In this document: one piece after another, positions 26,360-36,400 of the stretch
How positions within the stretch are numbered: position 1 is the stretch's first letter
Layout of the letters: every line of letters begins with the position of its first letter
NCBI GenBank assembly: GCA_024998595.1
Contig: JACOEK010000001.1
Coordinates: forward strand, 806,001-870,000
Length of the DNA stretch: 64,000 nt
Direction of reading: 5' to 3'
DNA from: Nitrospira sp.
Lineage (GTDB): Bacteria > Nitrospirota > Nitrospiria > Nitrospirales > Nitrospiraceae
Notes under the pieces: generated by a model
Databases searched by the model: none
What the model saw: only the letters and a program-made list of their open reading frames with translations
What the model was told of the DNA's origin: nothing
Program-made: the position numbers and the translations under genes

Positions 26360-27391
26360 TCAGCGAAGGCCGACCTGCTCGATCAGGGTAAGAGTGGCCT
26401 CGCGCAATTCAGCGAGTCTGGCCAGAGGAACGAGTGCCGCGCGGAAGCTGTGCCGGTCGACCAGAGCCGGGTCGGCTTTCACGTCCGGATGCAGCGGATA
26501 TTCCTTGTCTAAATCTGCAAATAGCTTTTGGCCGGCCTGGGCGACCAGAAACTCGATCAACAGTTTGGCGCTGTCTACGTGTTTCGAGGCGCGGGTGACT
26601 CCAATGCCGGTCACATTCATGATGGCTCCCATGCCGCCTTCTTGTTGATCGGTCATGATAGCGGCGATAGGCGCTGTCGGCTGTGCTGCGAGATGACGAT
26701 AGATATAGTAATGGTTGACGATGCCCGCCGCGACCTGGCCTTTTGCCACTGCCTCTACAATTTGCGAGCTTTTCTGATAAACCTGCGACCCCGCGTTCGT
26801 CTTCAGTCCTTGGAGAAATTGTTTGGTGCGTTCATCGCCGAACGTGGTTTTAATGACCGAAACACCGGCCTGAAGATACTCGCTGCCAGAATTCGGGATG
26901 GCGATTTTGTCTTTCCATTGCGGCTGACCCAGGTCAAGCAGCGACTTGATTTGCTCGGGCTTCACCATGTTTGTATTGTAGACGACGATCCAGAATCTGC
27001 CGGAAAGCCCGATCCAGCTGTTGTCCGATGCGCGGAACTGGGAGGGAATGGCCCGCTCGACCTCACGCATATTCATGGGTCGAAGTAGCTTGAGCTCTCG
27101 CGCATGTTCGAGACTGCCAGCATCGTTTGTTAAAAAGACATCGGCAGGCGTGTGGTCTCCTTCAGCCTGCAACCGATTGACCAGCTCGGTGGTCCCTGAG
27201 GACAGGAGTTCGATCTGAATTCCGCTTTTGGCTTGGAACTCGTCAAGAACCGGCTTGATCAACCGCTCGGCGCGACCTGAATAGACGACAAGCTTGTCAG
27301 CCGCCTCCGCGACTATTGCGGCGGACGGCGACAGGATCAACGCTGAGAGGATCAGCGTCAGGGCGAACATGGTGCGAGGGAATAAAGCCAT
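26360..27391 (-). CDS. fbpA: Ferric iron-binding periplasmic protein (FbpA-like)
   Basis: From ATG 27391, which has GGAGG upstream, this is a 343-residue exported solute-binding protein; a longer frame has no signal peptide. A signal peptide (MFALTLILSALILSPSAAIVAEA) precedes KLVVYSGRAERLIKPVLDEF, the usual opening of iron-binding FbpA/FutA proteins, and later VYNTNMVKPEQIKSLLDLGQ and GIVNHYYIYRH, whose tyrosines resemble the ferric-ligand pair. It delivers substrate to the following permease and ATPase. No siderophore receptor is linked. Confidence 0.9.
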   Translation of the reverse strand: MALFPRTMFALTLILSALILSPSAAIVAEAADKLVVYSGRAERLIKPVLDEFQAKSGIQIELLSSGTTELVNRLQAEGDHTPADVFLTNDAGSLEHARELKLLRPMNMREVERAIPSQFRASDNSWIGLSGRFWIVVYNTNMVKPEQIKSLLDLGQPQWKDKIAIPNSGSEYLQAGVSVIKTTFGDERTKQFLQGLKTNAGSQVYQKSSQIVEAVAKGQVAAGIVNHYYIYRHLAAQPTAPIAAIMTDQQEGGMGAIMNVTGIGVTRASKHVDSAKLLIEFLVAQAGQKLFADLDKEYPLHPDVKADPALVDRHSFRAALVPLARLAELREATLTLIEQVGLR

Positions 27392-27483
27392 GCGGCGTGC
27401 CTCCACGTGTGAGGACACCCGCGGGCGTCCTAGTTGAAATTGATAAGCCGTCTCAAGATGATAGCGGATGTGACGGGAATCCG

Positions 27484-27915
27484 TCAATGGCGGCAGCGCG
27501 CACAGAGGCCGTACAGTTCCAATCGGTGAGTCTGGATGACAAAGCCATTCTTCGTTGCGACCTCCTCTTGGAGCCGCTCGATCTCGCAATTCTCGAACTC
27601 CACAATGGTACCGCAACCTGTGCAGATAAGATGGTCGTGATGCCCTTTGTGGGAGATGTTGTCGTATTGCGTCTGGGTACCGAAGTGTCGGGCTTGAGCA
27701 ATGCCGGCTTCGCAAAACAGGTTCAGCGTACGGTAGATGGTGGCGAGACCAAGATGAGGATCTTTCTTCGCGAGTTGATGGTACATGGTTTCGGCGGTGA
27801 CGTGTTCCTGTCGCAGAAACGCTGTCAGGATCAGCTCGCGTTGGCGAGTCAACTTCAATTGATGCTTGGCCAGGTGCTGGCGAAGCACGTCCATTTCTTT
27901 GAGGGTTTTGCTCAT
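27484..27915 (-). CDS. Fur-family transcriptional regulator
   Basis: The 143-residue protein has the winged-helix DNA-binding domain (LKLTRQRELILTAFLR, GLATIYRTLNLF), the HHDHLICTGCG metal site and the C-terminal CARC, giving two CxxC structural-zinc pairs. Its location at the head of the ferric importer and TonB chain makes an iron-sensing Fur most likely; a Zur or PerR role is possible. The ATG at 27915 is preferred over a TTG at 27972. A Fur-like box at 19,836 is one candidate target. Confidence 0.9.
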   Translation of the reverse strand: MSKTLKEMDVLRQHLAKHQLKLTRQRELILTAFLRQEHVTAETMYHQLAKKDPHLGLATIYRTLNLFCEAGIAQARHFGTQTQYDNISHKGHHDHLICTGCGTIVEFENCEIERLQEEVATKNGFVIQTHRLELYGLCARCRH

Positions 27916-28067
27916 GGCGTGTGACCGGCGTGAAAGAGGCCCATTAAAGACGAAAGTGCCCCGATGGGTCAAGAGGGGCCTCAGAGGAGATGATGGTCGA
28001 TTGACGAATCGGAAGCGGCCTGTTTATAGTCCTCCCCGTTGCCGACGAGTGTGAGGAGGTTCGATCG

Positions 28068-28631
28068 TTGCGAAAGTCCCACGAAATGACAGTTGACCGT
28101 GCCTTACTCCTGTATGTGCTCTCGCTCGCCGAGCCCTACGGACTGTTGAGCGACGTGAAGTTGCAGCAGCTCTGTTTTCTCTGCGAGCTTCAAATGTTCG
28201 GAAAGGGACTGAAAGGCTTTCATTTTGAATTTGTTCGTTTTGCGTATGGAGCCTTCAGTCGGGATTTGGACAATGATCTGACCTCGCTCCGGCGCAAAGA
28301 ACGAATCGAAAACTTCAGTCCGTCGGATCAGGTTCGTGATGAGGCCCTTCCGCTCCTGATGAAAGGGATTGACGGAAATGAGACAAACGAAAAGGTTCGC
28401 GACCTCATGCAAGCCGTCATCGCCACCTATGCCCCGCAGGATGTCACGGCTATCATGCAATCCGTCGAGTCCGTGGAGTTGAGTACCCCGCAGCAGCCCG
28501 ATCTCAAAATTCCCATCCGCGATATCGTCTTTCATACCACGCTTCTGGTGCCTTCGCGAATCGAAACTTCAGCGGAGTTTCTGTTGTCCGCCAACCATCT
28601 GGCGAAGTTGAATGTGGCGATGGGTTACTGA
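28068..28631 (+). CDS. Panacea/SocA-like (DUF4065-type) protein
   Basis: The 187-residue protein reads LLLYVLSLAEPYGLLSDVKLQQ, then FHFEFVRFAYGAFSRDLDNDL and RKERIENF, in the order seen in Panacea-fold proteins (GepA, SocA), which often act as antitoxins or proteolysis adaptors. The TTG start has GAGGAGGT seven bases upstream. No toxin gene is adjacent: the neighbours are fur on the divergent side and a degenerate receiver. It may be a stand-alone cellular regulator. The family assignment is by pattern only. Confidence 0.55.
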   Translation: MRKSHEMTVDRALLLYVLSLAEPYGLLSDVKLQQLCFLCELQMFGKGLKGFHFEFVRFAYGAFSRDLDNDLTSLRRKERIENFSPSDQVRDEALPLLMKGIDGNETNEKVRDLMQAVIATYAPQDVTAIMQSVESVELSTPQQPDLKIPIRDIVFHTTLLVPSRIETSAEFLLSANHLAKLNVAMGY

Positions 28632-28759
28632 CCAGAGTTTTCGTGGCCCCATGGGTGGAGCTTTCCGTATGGTCGGTTCCAGGTGGAGAGATTCGGCCCT
28701 GAAGGAGCGAAGAACATTCTTGCTCATCGTATGCCAGGACTTCGGCAAACGGTCCATTT

Positions 28760-29146
28760 TTAGTGGCGTCGAGGAAGACCCAATGCCGATTGGATCGTGT
28801 GCAGCATAGCCCCCGTCTCGATCGGCTCCAGCAGACAATACTCGATTTGCAGCTCGCGGACCACACGCTGAAACTTCTCTCCTTCCAGGGCGGGTTCGTG
28901 TAGGGCTGCTGTGACGACTATACGGGCGCTCGGAAAGGCTTTTCGTAGGTCGACCAGATCTTCCGGTCCTTGATCATCATCGGCGACGAGGCGGGCAATC
29001 ACCAGATCCAGCTTGGATGCAGGAGGCTGAGCGGAGACATTGTGCAAAGTGGCGCTATACTGAACGAAGTGTTCCATCCCAGGCAGCGCCAACTTGATGA
29101 GTCGTTTCAGATTCGAGTCGGCGTTGATAATCAGGATATTAGCCAT
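28760..29146 (-). CDS. Degenerate receiver-domain protein
   Basis: The 128-residue protein has a CheY-like layout with a first strand NILIINADSNLKRLIKLAL, a third strand LDLVIARLVADDDQGP, and a fourth strand ARIVVTAALHEPAL. The phosphoacceptor Asp at the end of the third strand is replaced by Arg (LVIARL), and the acidic pair after the first strand is reduced. It is therefore likely a phosphorylation-independent pseudo-receiver. The next gene on the same strand is a NarL-type regulator 133 bp upstream, which could be a functional partner. Confidence 0.65.
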   Translation of the reverse strand: MANILIINADSNLKRLIKLALPGMEHFVQYSATLHNVSAQPPASKLDLVIARLVADDDQGPEDLVDLRKAFPSARIVVTAALHEPALEGEKFQRVVRELQIEYCLLEPIETGAMLHTIQSALGLPRRH

Positions 29147-29279
29147 AGTCCCCCGACGCGAAGTGATGATGAAGAGCGATTGATCACCATGCGACAGCCC
29201 GAGAAGATGTCACAGATGTCTGCCCGTTCTGGTGGAGGTAGTGTCGTGAAGGTGTGCCTCCTCTCGATAAACAGTGGCG

Positions 29280-29984
29280 TCAGACCAGTTGCTGATCCAG
29301 GGCATACCGAATCAATTCTGCAGTCGTTCTCATTCCGAGCTTGATAAGAAGCCGGGATCGGTAGGTGCTCACGGTTTTAATGCTGAGGTTCAAATGCTCG
29401 GCGATTTCAGTCAGGCGCCGTCCCTGCGCAATCCATTGAAGGACCTCGATCTCCCGGTCAGATAAAACGGCAGGGAGATCGTCGGCGCATGATGCGTTGC
29501 GGCTCACTACCGTGTCCGAGACCTGTTCCGACTGAGGCGGGGGGAAATAATTGCCGCCCTGCAAAATTCGAGATACAGCTGCGCGAAGTTCTTGCGGTCC
29601 GGTCTCCTTGGTCAGGTATCCGAGAGCACCTGCTCGAATGGCACGGGCGGCATAATGTTGCTCTGCGTAAATACTGACCACCAGAACAGGTAGGCTCGGT
29701 TGAAGAGATTTCAGAATGCGCAGAACTTCCAAGCCCGGCATGTCAGGCAAATTCAAGTCGAGGATCACCAGATCCCAAGCCGCAGCGCGAATTTGATCAA
29801 GAGCACTGTGAGCTGAGGCCGTTTCGGCGATGTGCGGCGTCAATCCGTCTTCAATGAGAAAGTCCTGTAAGAATTCTTTTAGGCCACGCCGGATGAGGGC
29901 ATGATCGTCGGCGAGCAGGATGTTCAGATCGGTTTTGACGGCGGGTAGCGTGTCGCATGCATTCACGGCAGTCAGTTCTCCCAT
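29280..29984 (-). CDS. NarL/FixJ-family response regulator
   Basis: The 234-residue protein has a complete receiver domain (NILLADDHALIRRGL, phosphoacceptor in DLVILDLNLPDMPGLEVL, switch region VVSIYAE and YLTKE) and a C-terminal LuxR-type helix-turn-helix (LSDREIEVLQWIAQGRRLTEIAEHLNLSIKTVSTYRSRL). No histidine kinase is adjacent; the kinase in the window at 61 kb has its own partner. Confidence 0.92.
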   Translation of the reverse strand: MGELTAVNACDTLPAVKTDLNILLADDHALIRRGLKEFLQDFLIEDGLTPHIAETASAHSALDQIRAAAWDLVILDLNLPDMPGLEVLRILKSLQPSLPVLVVSIYAEQHYAARAIRAGALGYLTKETGPQELRAAVSRILQGGNYFPPPQSEQVSDTVVSRNASCADDLPAVLSDREIEVLQWIAQGRRLTEIAEHLNLSIKTVSTYRSRLLIKLGMRTTAELIRYALDQQLV

Positions 29985-30461
29985 GGTGCATTACTGAGCC
30001 ACGGCAGGCCACTGTGTAACCGCACAGGCAGATCGTGGCGTGTTTGCAATTCCGCGGCATGGCACGGATTTGGCTGTGTTCGCTTGAAAAAGGGGGCAAT
30101 CACGGTGTACGCGCTCCTTCATGACGTCTAGTCACGGAGTGTTCCAAGAGATATCGAGAGCCCAGACCAAATCCAGCGAAAATCCGCTTCTAGCCAGGGA
30201 TGAGTCCGACGCCTTTCCTTCGACTTTGTGGTTGTCGTGCGCATCCGATTCAGTCCATAGACCAGGGTAAAAAATTAGGAGAATGTTCCTATTTTTTAGA
30301 TGGTTGAGAGATACCATGTCGGCTAAATAGCACGCCAGAGCTGAAGGGCCCTGTTATGGCCCTAGATAAATATCGTGGCGAGATTAGCCCTGTATTTCGG
30401 GAGCTTATGCGAGTGCGGGGGTGTTAGATGCGAGGATACCATTCCCTGACTGAGGAGTAGG
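29985..30461. other. Intergenic region, no gene supported
   Basis: This 477-bp stretch between two leftward genes has no convincing coding frame. A small hairpin (AGGGCC/GGCCCT, 30345-30363) may act as a weak terminator of the M32 peptidase gene. No promoter stands out by eye. Confidence 0.4.
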
Positions 30462-31982
30462 TTAGAGCCGGTAGAGAGTCTCGTATTTTGCCTCGAGATA
30501 TCGCAGAAACGGCTCCGGGCTCACGCCGTTGCCGGTGACACGTCGCGCCAAATGGTCTGGGGTGAACATGCGTCCCCATCGGTGAATTTTTTGTTCCAAC
30601 CAATGTCGAAGAGGAATCAACTGGCCGGCCGTTATTTTCTCTTCTAATTGCGGAACTTCCTGCTTCGCCTGTTCGAAGAATTGCACAGAATAAAGGTTGC
30701 CCAAGGTATAAGTAGGAAAGTACCCGAAGGCGCCCATCGACCAATGGACGTCCTGAAGGACGCCGTCGGCATCCTGTTTCGGGGTGATGCCCAAGTAGGC
30801 CTGCATGCTGTCATTCCACAGGCCGGGCAAGTCTTCCGGACGCGCGCGACCCTCAATGAGGGCCTGTTCAATTTCCACGCGCAGCATGATGTGGAGGTTG
30901 TAGGTCAACTCATCGGCTTCTACGCGAATGAGCGAGGGGGCGACGCGGTTGATCGCGGCATAGAACTGATCGAGGGACACGCCGGCCAGTTGCTGCGGAA
31001 AGGTGTGCTGCAGAATAGGGTAAAAGCATTGCCAGAATGCTCGCGACCGCCCCACACAGTTCTCCCACAGCCGCGATTGGCTTTCATGAAAGCCGAGCGA
31101 TACGGATTCGCCGAGCGGCGATCCATAATATCGTGGGTCCAGTCCCTGATCGTACAAGCCGTGACCGCCTTCGTGAATGCAGCTGAAGAGGCAGGACGGC
31201 AAATCCTTTTCGAAGACTCGCGTTGTTACCCGGACATCCGTCGGGTGGAACGAAGTGGTAAAAGGATGAGCCGACAGATCCAAGCGGCCGCGCTCGAAAT
31301 CGTAGCCCATGGCTACAAGGACGAGACGCCCGAACTCGACCTGCTTCGCCTGATCAAAAGTGTGGTGAAGACAGCTGTCGTCGATGATGACCTTGCTGGC
31401 CTGAATGCGCTTCAGGAGCGGAACCAGTCGCGCACGAAGTTGTGCGAAGAGTGGTGAGAGTTGGCCTACCGTCGCTCCGGGCTCATAGGTATCCAGCAGA
31501 GCGTCATAGGGTGAGTCCCGGTATCCCAAGTGTTGGGCCTCTTCACATTTGAGGGCAAGGACCGTTTTGAGCGAAGGAAGGAACTTGGCGAATCGACTTT
31601 CTGCCCGTGCGCTCACCCAGGCCTGTTGAGCCAACGAACATTCACGGCTCAGGCGGATGACAAAGTCAGACGGAAGTTTTTTCGCGCGACTGAAGTCGCG
31701 CCAGGTTTCTCGCAACAGCGACCGCGACGGTTCATCCCAGGACTCTGCCGCTTGCCCGGTCGTGGGGTCGATCCACTCGGTCAACAGGGATTCAACCTGA
31801 GACGACACAAGTCTCTCATGGGCCAGACCTTCCAGCGTTGCGATTTGTTCGGCGCGGGCCGCTCCGCCGCCTGCGGGCATGTAGGTTTCCTGATCCCAGG
31901 AAAGGACAGATGCCGCGCTCTGAATGCGCCGGATTTCCAGCAGTCGGTTCGTTAACGGTTCCAACGACTTTAATGTCTTCAC
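30462..31982 (-). CDS. M32-family metallocarboxypeptidase
   Basis: M32 carboxypeptidases (TaqCP, PfuCP type) release C-terminal residues from peptides in the cytoplasm. The 506-residue length from GTG 31982 fits the family; upstream ATG 32045 is possible but leaves only 14 bp to the divergent gene. The active site is HEGGH (CIHEGGHGLYDQGL) near residue 270, followed by SLGFHESQSRLWENCVGRS, HADELTYNLHIMLR-like metal ligand region and the family end motif. It is transcribed away from the methyltransferase gene that the island disrupted. Confidence 0.9.
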   Translation of the reverse strand: MKTLKSLEPLTNRLLEIRRIQSAASVLSWDQETYMPAGGGAARAEQIATLEGLAHERLVSSQVESLLTEWIDPTTGQAAESWDEPSRSLLRETWRDFSRAKKLPSDFVIRLSRECSLAQQAWVSARAESRFAKFLPSLKTVLALKCEEAQHLGYRDSPYDALLDTYEPGATVGQLSPLFAQLRARLVPLLKRIQASKVIIDDSCLHHTFDQAKQVEFGRLVLVAMGYDFERGRLDLSAHPFTTSFHPTDVRVTTRVFEKDLPSCLFSCIHEGGHGLYDQGLDPRYYGSPLGESVSLGFHESQSRLWENCVGRSRAFWQCFYPILQHTFPQQLAGVSLDQFYAAINRVAPSLIRVEADELTYNLHIMLRVEIEQALIEGRARPEDLPGLWNDSMQAYLGITPKQDADGVLQDVHWSMGAFGYFPTYTLGNLYSVQFFEQAKQEVPQLEEKITAGQLIPLRHWLEQKIHRWGRMFTPDHLARRVTGNGVSPEPFLRYLEAKYETLYRL

Positions 31983-32059
31983 CTTTGCGCTCTTTCTCTG
32001 TTGAGGTTCCGTGGTATGATTCGCGGCCTGCGCGAATTGTCGCATAACTGTCTTCCGGA

Positions 32060-32476
32060 GTGAAACCGATGGCTGATCTCGTGTTGCCGGATATCGAGGC
32101 CTATGCTGCTGCCTGTTCCCTGCCAGAAACGCCGGTTCGCCGGGCTCTGCGTGAAGAAACCGAGCGCACAATGGAATATGCCCGAATGATGGTGGGTCCG
32201 CTGGAAGGGGCATTCCTGCATGTCATGACCCGCCTTGTACGGGCTGAGCGAGTACTGGAAATCGGCATGTTCACGGGCTACAGCGCCCTGTGCTTTGCCG
32301 AAGCCCTGCCTGAGCAGGGCCGGGTGGTCACATGTGAGGTGGACGAGGAGTCTGCCGCGGTCGCGCGCCGGTTTTTTGCGCAGTCGCCGCACGGCCGTCA
32401 AATCGAGATCCGTATGGGACCAGCCTTGGAGACATTGGCGGAATTGACCGGACCGTTCGATCTGATTTTTATCGAT
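32060..32476 (+). pseudogene. O-methyltransferase gene, 5' part, split by the island
   Basis: These 139 codons are the N-terminal part of a class I SAM-dependent O-methyltransferase of the catechol/caffeoyl-CoA type (VLEIGMFTGYSALCFAEALP, VVTCEVDEESAAVA, and PFDLIFID at the break). The frame then runs into island DNA and stops at 32510-32512. Joining 32476 directly to 59629 restores the reading frame (FID/ADKLNYVNYYRR) and gives a 219-residue protein, close to the 215-residue island homologue. Loss of the C-terminal third, which holds the acidic metal-ligand region, should inactivate it. Confidence 0.93.
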
Positions 32477-32483
32477 ATGGGGC

Positions 32484-32494
32484 TCTCTCCTAAG
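32484..32494 (+). repeat. Left terminal inverted repeat of the island
   Basis: TCTCTCCTAAG matches the reverse complement of the right end (TATCTCGTAAG) at 9 of 11 positions. The six bases before its preceding C (ATGGGG, 32477-32482) have no counterpart at the right end. Confidence 0.6.
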
Positions 32495-32512
32495 AGGAAA
32501 TGTTCAGTATAA

Positions 32513-32628
32513 GAAAGAGTAATTAGTTTTCATGAAGTTGCATTTGACGAAGGACATTATTATTGAAAGGATTGTTCACTAAGGTCAGTGCTCACTAACT
32601 CCCCACCAATCAGATCAAAGGCGGATGT
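32513..32628. other. Left-end region of the island, possible recombinase-binding repeats
   Basis: TCACTAA occurs twice in direct orientation (32576-32582 and 32592-32598). The second copy lies in TGCTCACTAA (32589-32598), which recurs inverted 20 bp from the right end (59599-59608). These may be arm sites for the recombinases. An AAAGGCGG ribosome site serves the methyltransferase gene at 32629. Confidence 0.45.
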
Positions 32629-33276
32629 ATGAAAAATTTGGTCTCGGCTGAAATTGAAGCCTACGCTGAGGCACACTCGATGGCGGAATCTGTCATCTGT
32701 CGCGCTCTGCGGGAGGAAACCTACCGGCGGATGGAGTCGCCGCAGATGATAGTGGGGCCGTTGGAGGGAGCCTTCCTGAAGATGATGACTCAGTTAGTAG
32801 GGGCCAGGAGGGTTCTCGAAATTGGGATGTTCACGGGGTACAGTGCTCTCTGCTTCGCAGAAGTCTTGCCCGAAGATGGGATGGTGATCACCTGTGAGGT
32901 GGACGAGGAATCAGCAGGACTGGCTCGAACGTATTTCTCCCGCTCGCCTGTTGGTAAGAAGATTGAGATTCGGATGGGGCAGGCCTTAGATACGATGAGA
33001 GATCTAACGGGGCAGTTCGATGTAATTTTTGTCGATGCTGACAAGAAAAACTATTTGAATTATTTTCGTCGGGCTACGGACCTACTTGCTCCGAATGGTG
33101 TCATCCTGATCGATAATGTGTTATGGAATGGGGATGTGTTGCAGTTGCCACCACCAGATGAACAGACCGCCGCGATTCAAGAGCTCAACCGGGTGGTCTC
33201 AGCCGATCCGAGCGTCTCTGCTGTCCTTGTCACTATCCGAGACGGAATATTAGTAGTGAAAAAGACGATGAGGTAG
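32629..33276 (+). CDS. Island-borne O-methyltransferase replacing the disrupted host gene
   Basis: The 215-residue protein is a complete class I SAM O-methyltransferase of the catechol/caffeoyl-CoA family. It has the SAM loop VLEIGMFTGYSALCFAEVLP near residue 65, TCEVDEESAG near 92, the metal-binding FVDADKKNYLNYF near 140 and IDNVLWNGDVL near 165. It is visibly homologous along its whole length to the split host gene around it, with many identical runs, and lies in the same orientation 150 bp inside the left end. The island thus carries a working copy of the gene it disrupts. The methyl acceptor is unknown. Confidence 0.93.
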   Translation: MKNLVSAEIEAYAEAHSMAESVICRALREETYRRMESPQMIVGPLEGAFLKMMTQLVGARRVLEIGMFTGYSALCFAEVLPEDGMVITCEVDEESAGLARTYFSRSPVGKKIEIRMGQALDTMRDLTGQFDVIFVDADKKNYLNYFRRATDLLAPNGVILIDNVLWNGDVLQLPPPDEQTAAIQELNRVVSADPSVSAVLVTIRDGILVVKKTMR

Positions 33277-33380
33277 TTTGCGAAGGACCAGTTCATTGCA
33301 ATCTTAAATGATAGGCGCCCCAAAGCGGATGGCAACGTAATGCCGGGACAGGAAAGAAACGGGCAAATCGGTCCTGATCC

Positions 33381-33400
33381 CCCCAGCACCAAGGCTGGGG
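33381..33400. terminator. Hairpin between the methyltransferase and sbcC
   Basis: CCCCAGC (33381-33387) and GCTGGGG (33394-33400) form a perfect 7-bp stem with a 6-base loop in the convergent gap between a rightward and a leftward gene. There is no strong T run, so this is a probable rather than certain bidirectional terminator. Confidence 0.5.
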
Positions 33401-33416
33401 ATAATGCCCGTAATAA

Positions 33417-36400
33417 TTACGCCGTTACCACCTGGACTGTACTGCGGCCGCTGTCGACTGGGGTCACCTCCACCTTTACTGCGATTCGTTCTTTCATCTC
33501 CTCGACATGGCTAATCACACCGACTTGACGACCAGTCGCTTGTAGTTGTTCCAGGACAGAGACCGCCATTGCCAGGCTATTGCTATCGAGTGCACCAAAT
33601 CCTTCGTCGATAAACAAGCTTTCAACCTTAATCCCGCGATTCGACGACATGCTGGCGAGTCCGAGTGCTAAGGAAAGGCTAACCAGAAATCTTTCACCGC
33701 CCGAAAGGTTATGAACACCGCGAACCTCATCAGCCATGTTGCGATCGATGACCTGTAATACAAGATCGCTGCCTGGTGCTCGTTGTAGCTCATATCGAGG
33801 GTGTAAATTGTTCAGGTGCTGGTTCGCCAAACGAATGAGATGATTGAGTGTCAGCGATTGAGCGAATCGCCGGAACTTGGTGCCGTCAGCTGAACCGATG
33901 AGATCGTCAAGCTGTCCCCATATACGTGCGTGCTGTTGTCGCTCATGAAGAGCGGCTTTGATTTTCCCTGTTCTTGAACGCGCTTGGTCGTCACTCAGGA
34001 GAACCGAGCTTGCTTCGACATATGCCGCTGATGCCTTGCTGTGCTGCGCCTCTATCTCCTTGAGGGCCGTGGCGATTTCTTCTCGAGTTTGTGTCGGGTG
34101 ATCAGTGGCTTCGTGCTCCTTAGCAGACTGTTGTCTCTCAAGGAGAGTTGCCCTTGCGGCTGCGACGGCTTCTCGAAGGGTATCGAGACGAACCTGTTCC
34201 GCTACAACCCATGCCTCGCCTTTGGTGATTGCGGATTCGGCTTGCGACCTACTGATGGTATTGGCCAGGAGCTTTTCTGTGAGCAAAGCCTCTGCCGATT
34301 CATGGTCGATTCTTGCTGCCTCAGCAGTCTTACGAGTGGCAAGGGCATTTGACGACATCCCAGCAGCAATCTGCTCGGCCATGGACTTCTTATGCTCGGC
34401 TTCGTTCCAGAGTTTTTCGGTGGCTTCCCACCGCTTTCTGTATTCAGTCCGAACCTCTCCGACGGGCCGTCCTTTGATAATCAGGATGCGCTCACTATTG
34501 TGCCCGTTGAGCTCATCTTTCTTGTCTGCATGTCGTTTCTGGGTTTCCGCGATGGCGGTCTCCAGCCCCTTGAGCGTTGCCCGCTTTCCCTCCAGATCTG
34601 CTTCAAGGCGGGAAATATCGGCAGCGGTCATCTCATGCCGTCTACGACATTTATGCCAGTCGTTAACAAGATTGCTGCAGATCCCTACGAATGGTTCATC
34701 GGTGCTGGTAATTTGATTCTGCCAGTTGGGAAACACAGGGGCGAGCGCCGTGTCGAGACGGGAATAGAGGGAGGCGAGATTCTGCTTCGTTCCTTGAAGA
34801 GTCGCTTGGAGCATCCCCGCCTTACTGACTTTGTCATGTTCTTCATCCGTGAGCTTCACAATGTCTGCATTCGCGGTCAAAAGAAGAGCGCGAACGTTCT
34901 CACGATCCGTGGAGAATATTCGTATTTGAGCTTCAGCATCGGTCGCGCGCTTAATTGTTTCCTTGGCATCGCTCAGCAGCTTCTCCACTGTCCCTCGAGC
35001 GGAGTTGATGGCCACTACACTTTCTGCGCCAATGGCATCCTCGGGGAAGGTTGGGACGGAAACTCCAATCTCGCCACAATAGGTCGATACAGAAGCAACT
35101 GATGCCTGCCATTTGTCGAAAGCAACCTGCAATTCTTTCTCCTGACTCGATCTCCGCTGCAGGACTCCTTCTAGTGCATCCTTTGCCGCAGTGATCTGTG
35201 TCTCTGAGCGGGTGCGGTTAGCCTGAGCGGAGAACACCTTCGATTCCAACTCGGCGACACGTTGATGATCGGCTAGTACCCGAGCCTTAAGCAGTCGATC
35301 AACGTCGGCGACAGGGTGTTCCGTTGCTCCGCAGACTGGACATGGTTGTCCCTCTTCAAGCTTGAGCCGAAGATGCTCTGCTGCCTCCGTTCCCGCCGCC
35401 TCGGAAAGGTCAAGGCTGCGCCGGGCTTCTTCCATACGTGCCAGGTCCGTGGGTAACTCGGCATCCATCTGAGTCATGACCTCAGAGGCACGTTGGATTA
35501 GGGTTTCCTGTTTGGCTGCCTCCTCGTTTGTCGTAATGATTGCCCCATGGGCCTTCCGGGCATTTTCTGAAGCGTTCTGAGCCTCATCCAACGCAGTCTG
35601 AACTTGCATGAGCGTATCGCGTCTGGCTTCAACCGCAGAGGCATCGATTGCACCAGCAATTTGCCGGAGGGTGGCAATCTGCTCGTCTAGTTTATGGTCT
35701 CGATCCTGGAGTGGCGCGACCACACTTTCCTTTTCCCGGAGGGATGTTTTGGCAACTTCCACATCGAGAGCAAGCTGCTGAATTATTGAGCCGGTTGATG
35801 TAATGTCAGTTGTCAGAACGAGCTGCTCGGATAGATCCCTCTCGACATCTTTCATCCGTACCGAAAGTGCCTCGACTGCTTTGTGATCTTCGAGCCAACG
35901 GCCATCATTTTCACGCTGGTCTCGTGTCGCCTTGAGTGTACGCTCGACCTCTGTAACGGCATCGTGCGCGGTGTCTTTCCCCTTGGAGCTCTTTCCCAGG
36001 AGGTCCGCTAGATCGGCCAAATCAACCTTGGCTGATTCAATCAGGGCGTCGAGCCGTTGCGCTTTGTCGAGCTCAGGGCCTATCGCATCATAGGCGGCTC
36101 GTTCTTTGTCGCGTTCATCCTTGGCAGCGTTGCTCGCCAAAACTGCTTTATCGCGCTCCTCTACAGCCTTACGTTCACCTTCCTGCGCGTCGACGAATGC
36201 GTTCCCTGCGTCTGCCAACCGTCTTCCGGTGGCCGCTGCTGTCTCGATCTCGGCACGCAGGGCAAATGCCTTCTTTGCCATAGCGAGCGTGGCCCGATCA
36301 CTCTCAGCATTGCGATCTAACGCCAAGGCTTGCGTCAGCGCCGCATTTCCTTCCACAAGACGTGTGTCGAGGCGAGATTTAACCTCGTGCCAATCCTCCC

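Noticed and set aside
27392-27483. Possible Fur box upstream of the ferric-binding protein gene
   Set aside because: The best match (TGAAATTGATAAGCC) agrees with only 9 of 14 consensus positions, no better than chance in such DNA.
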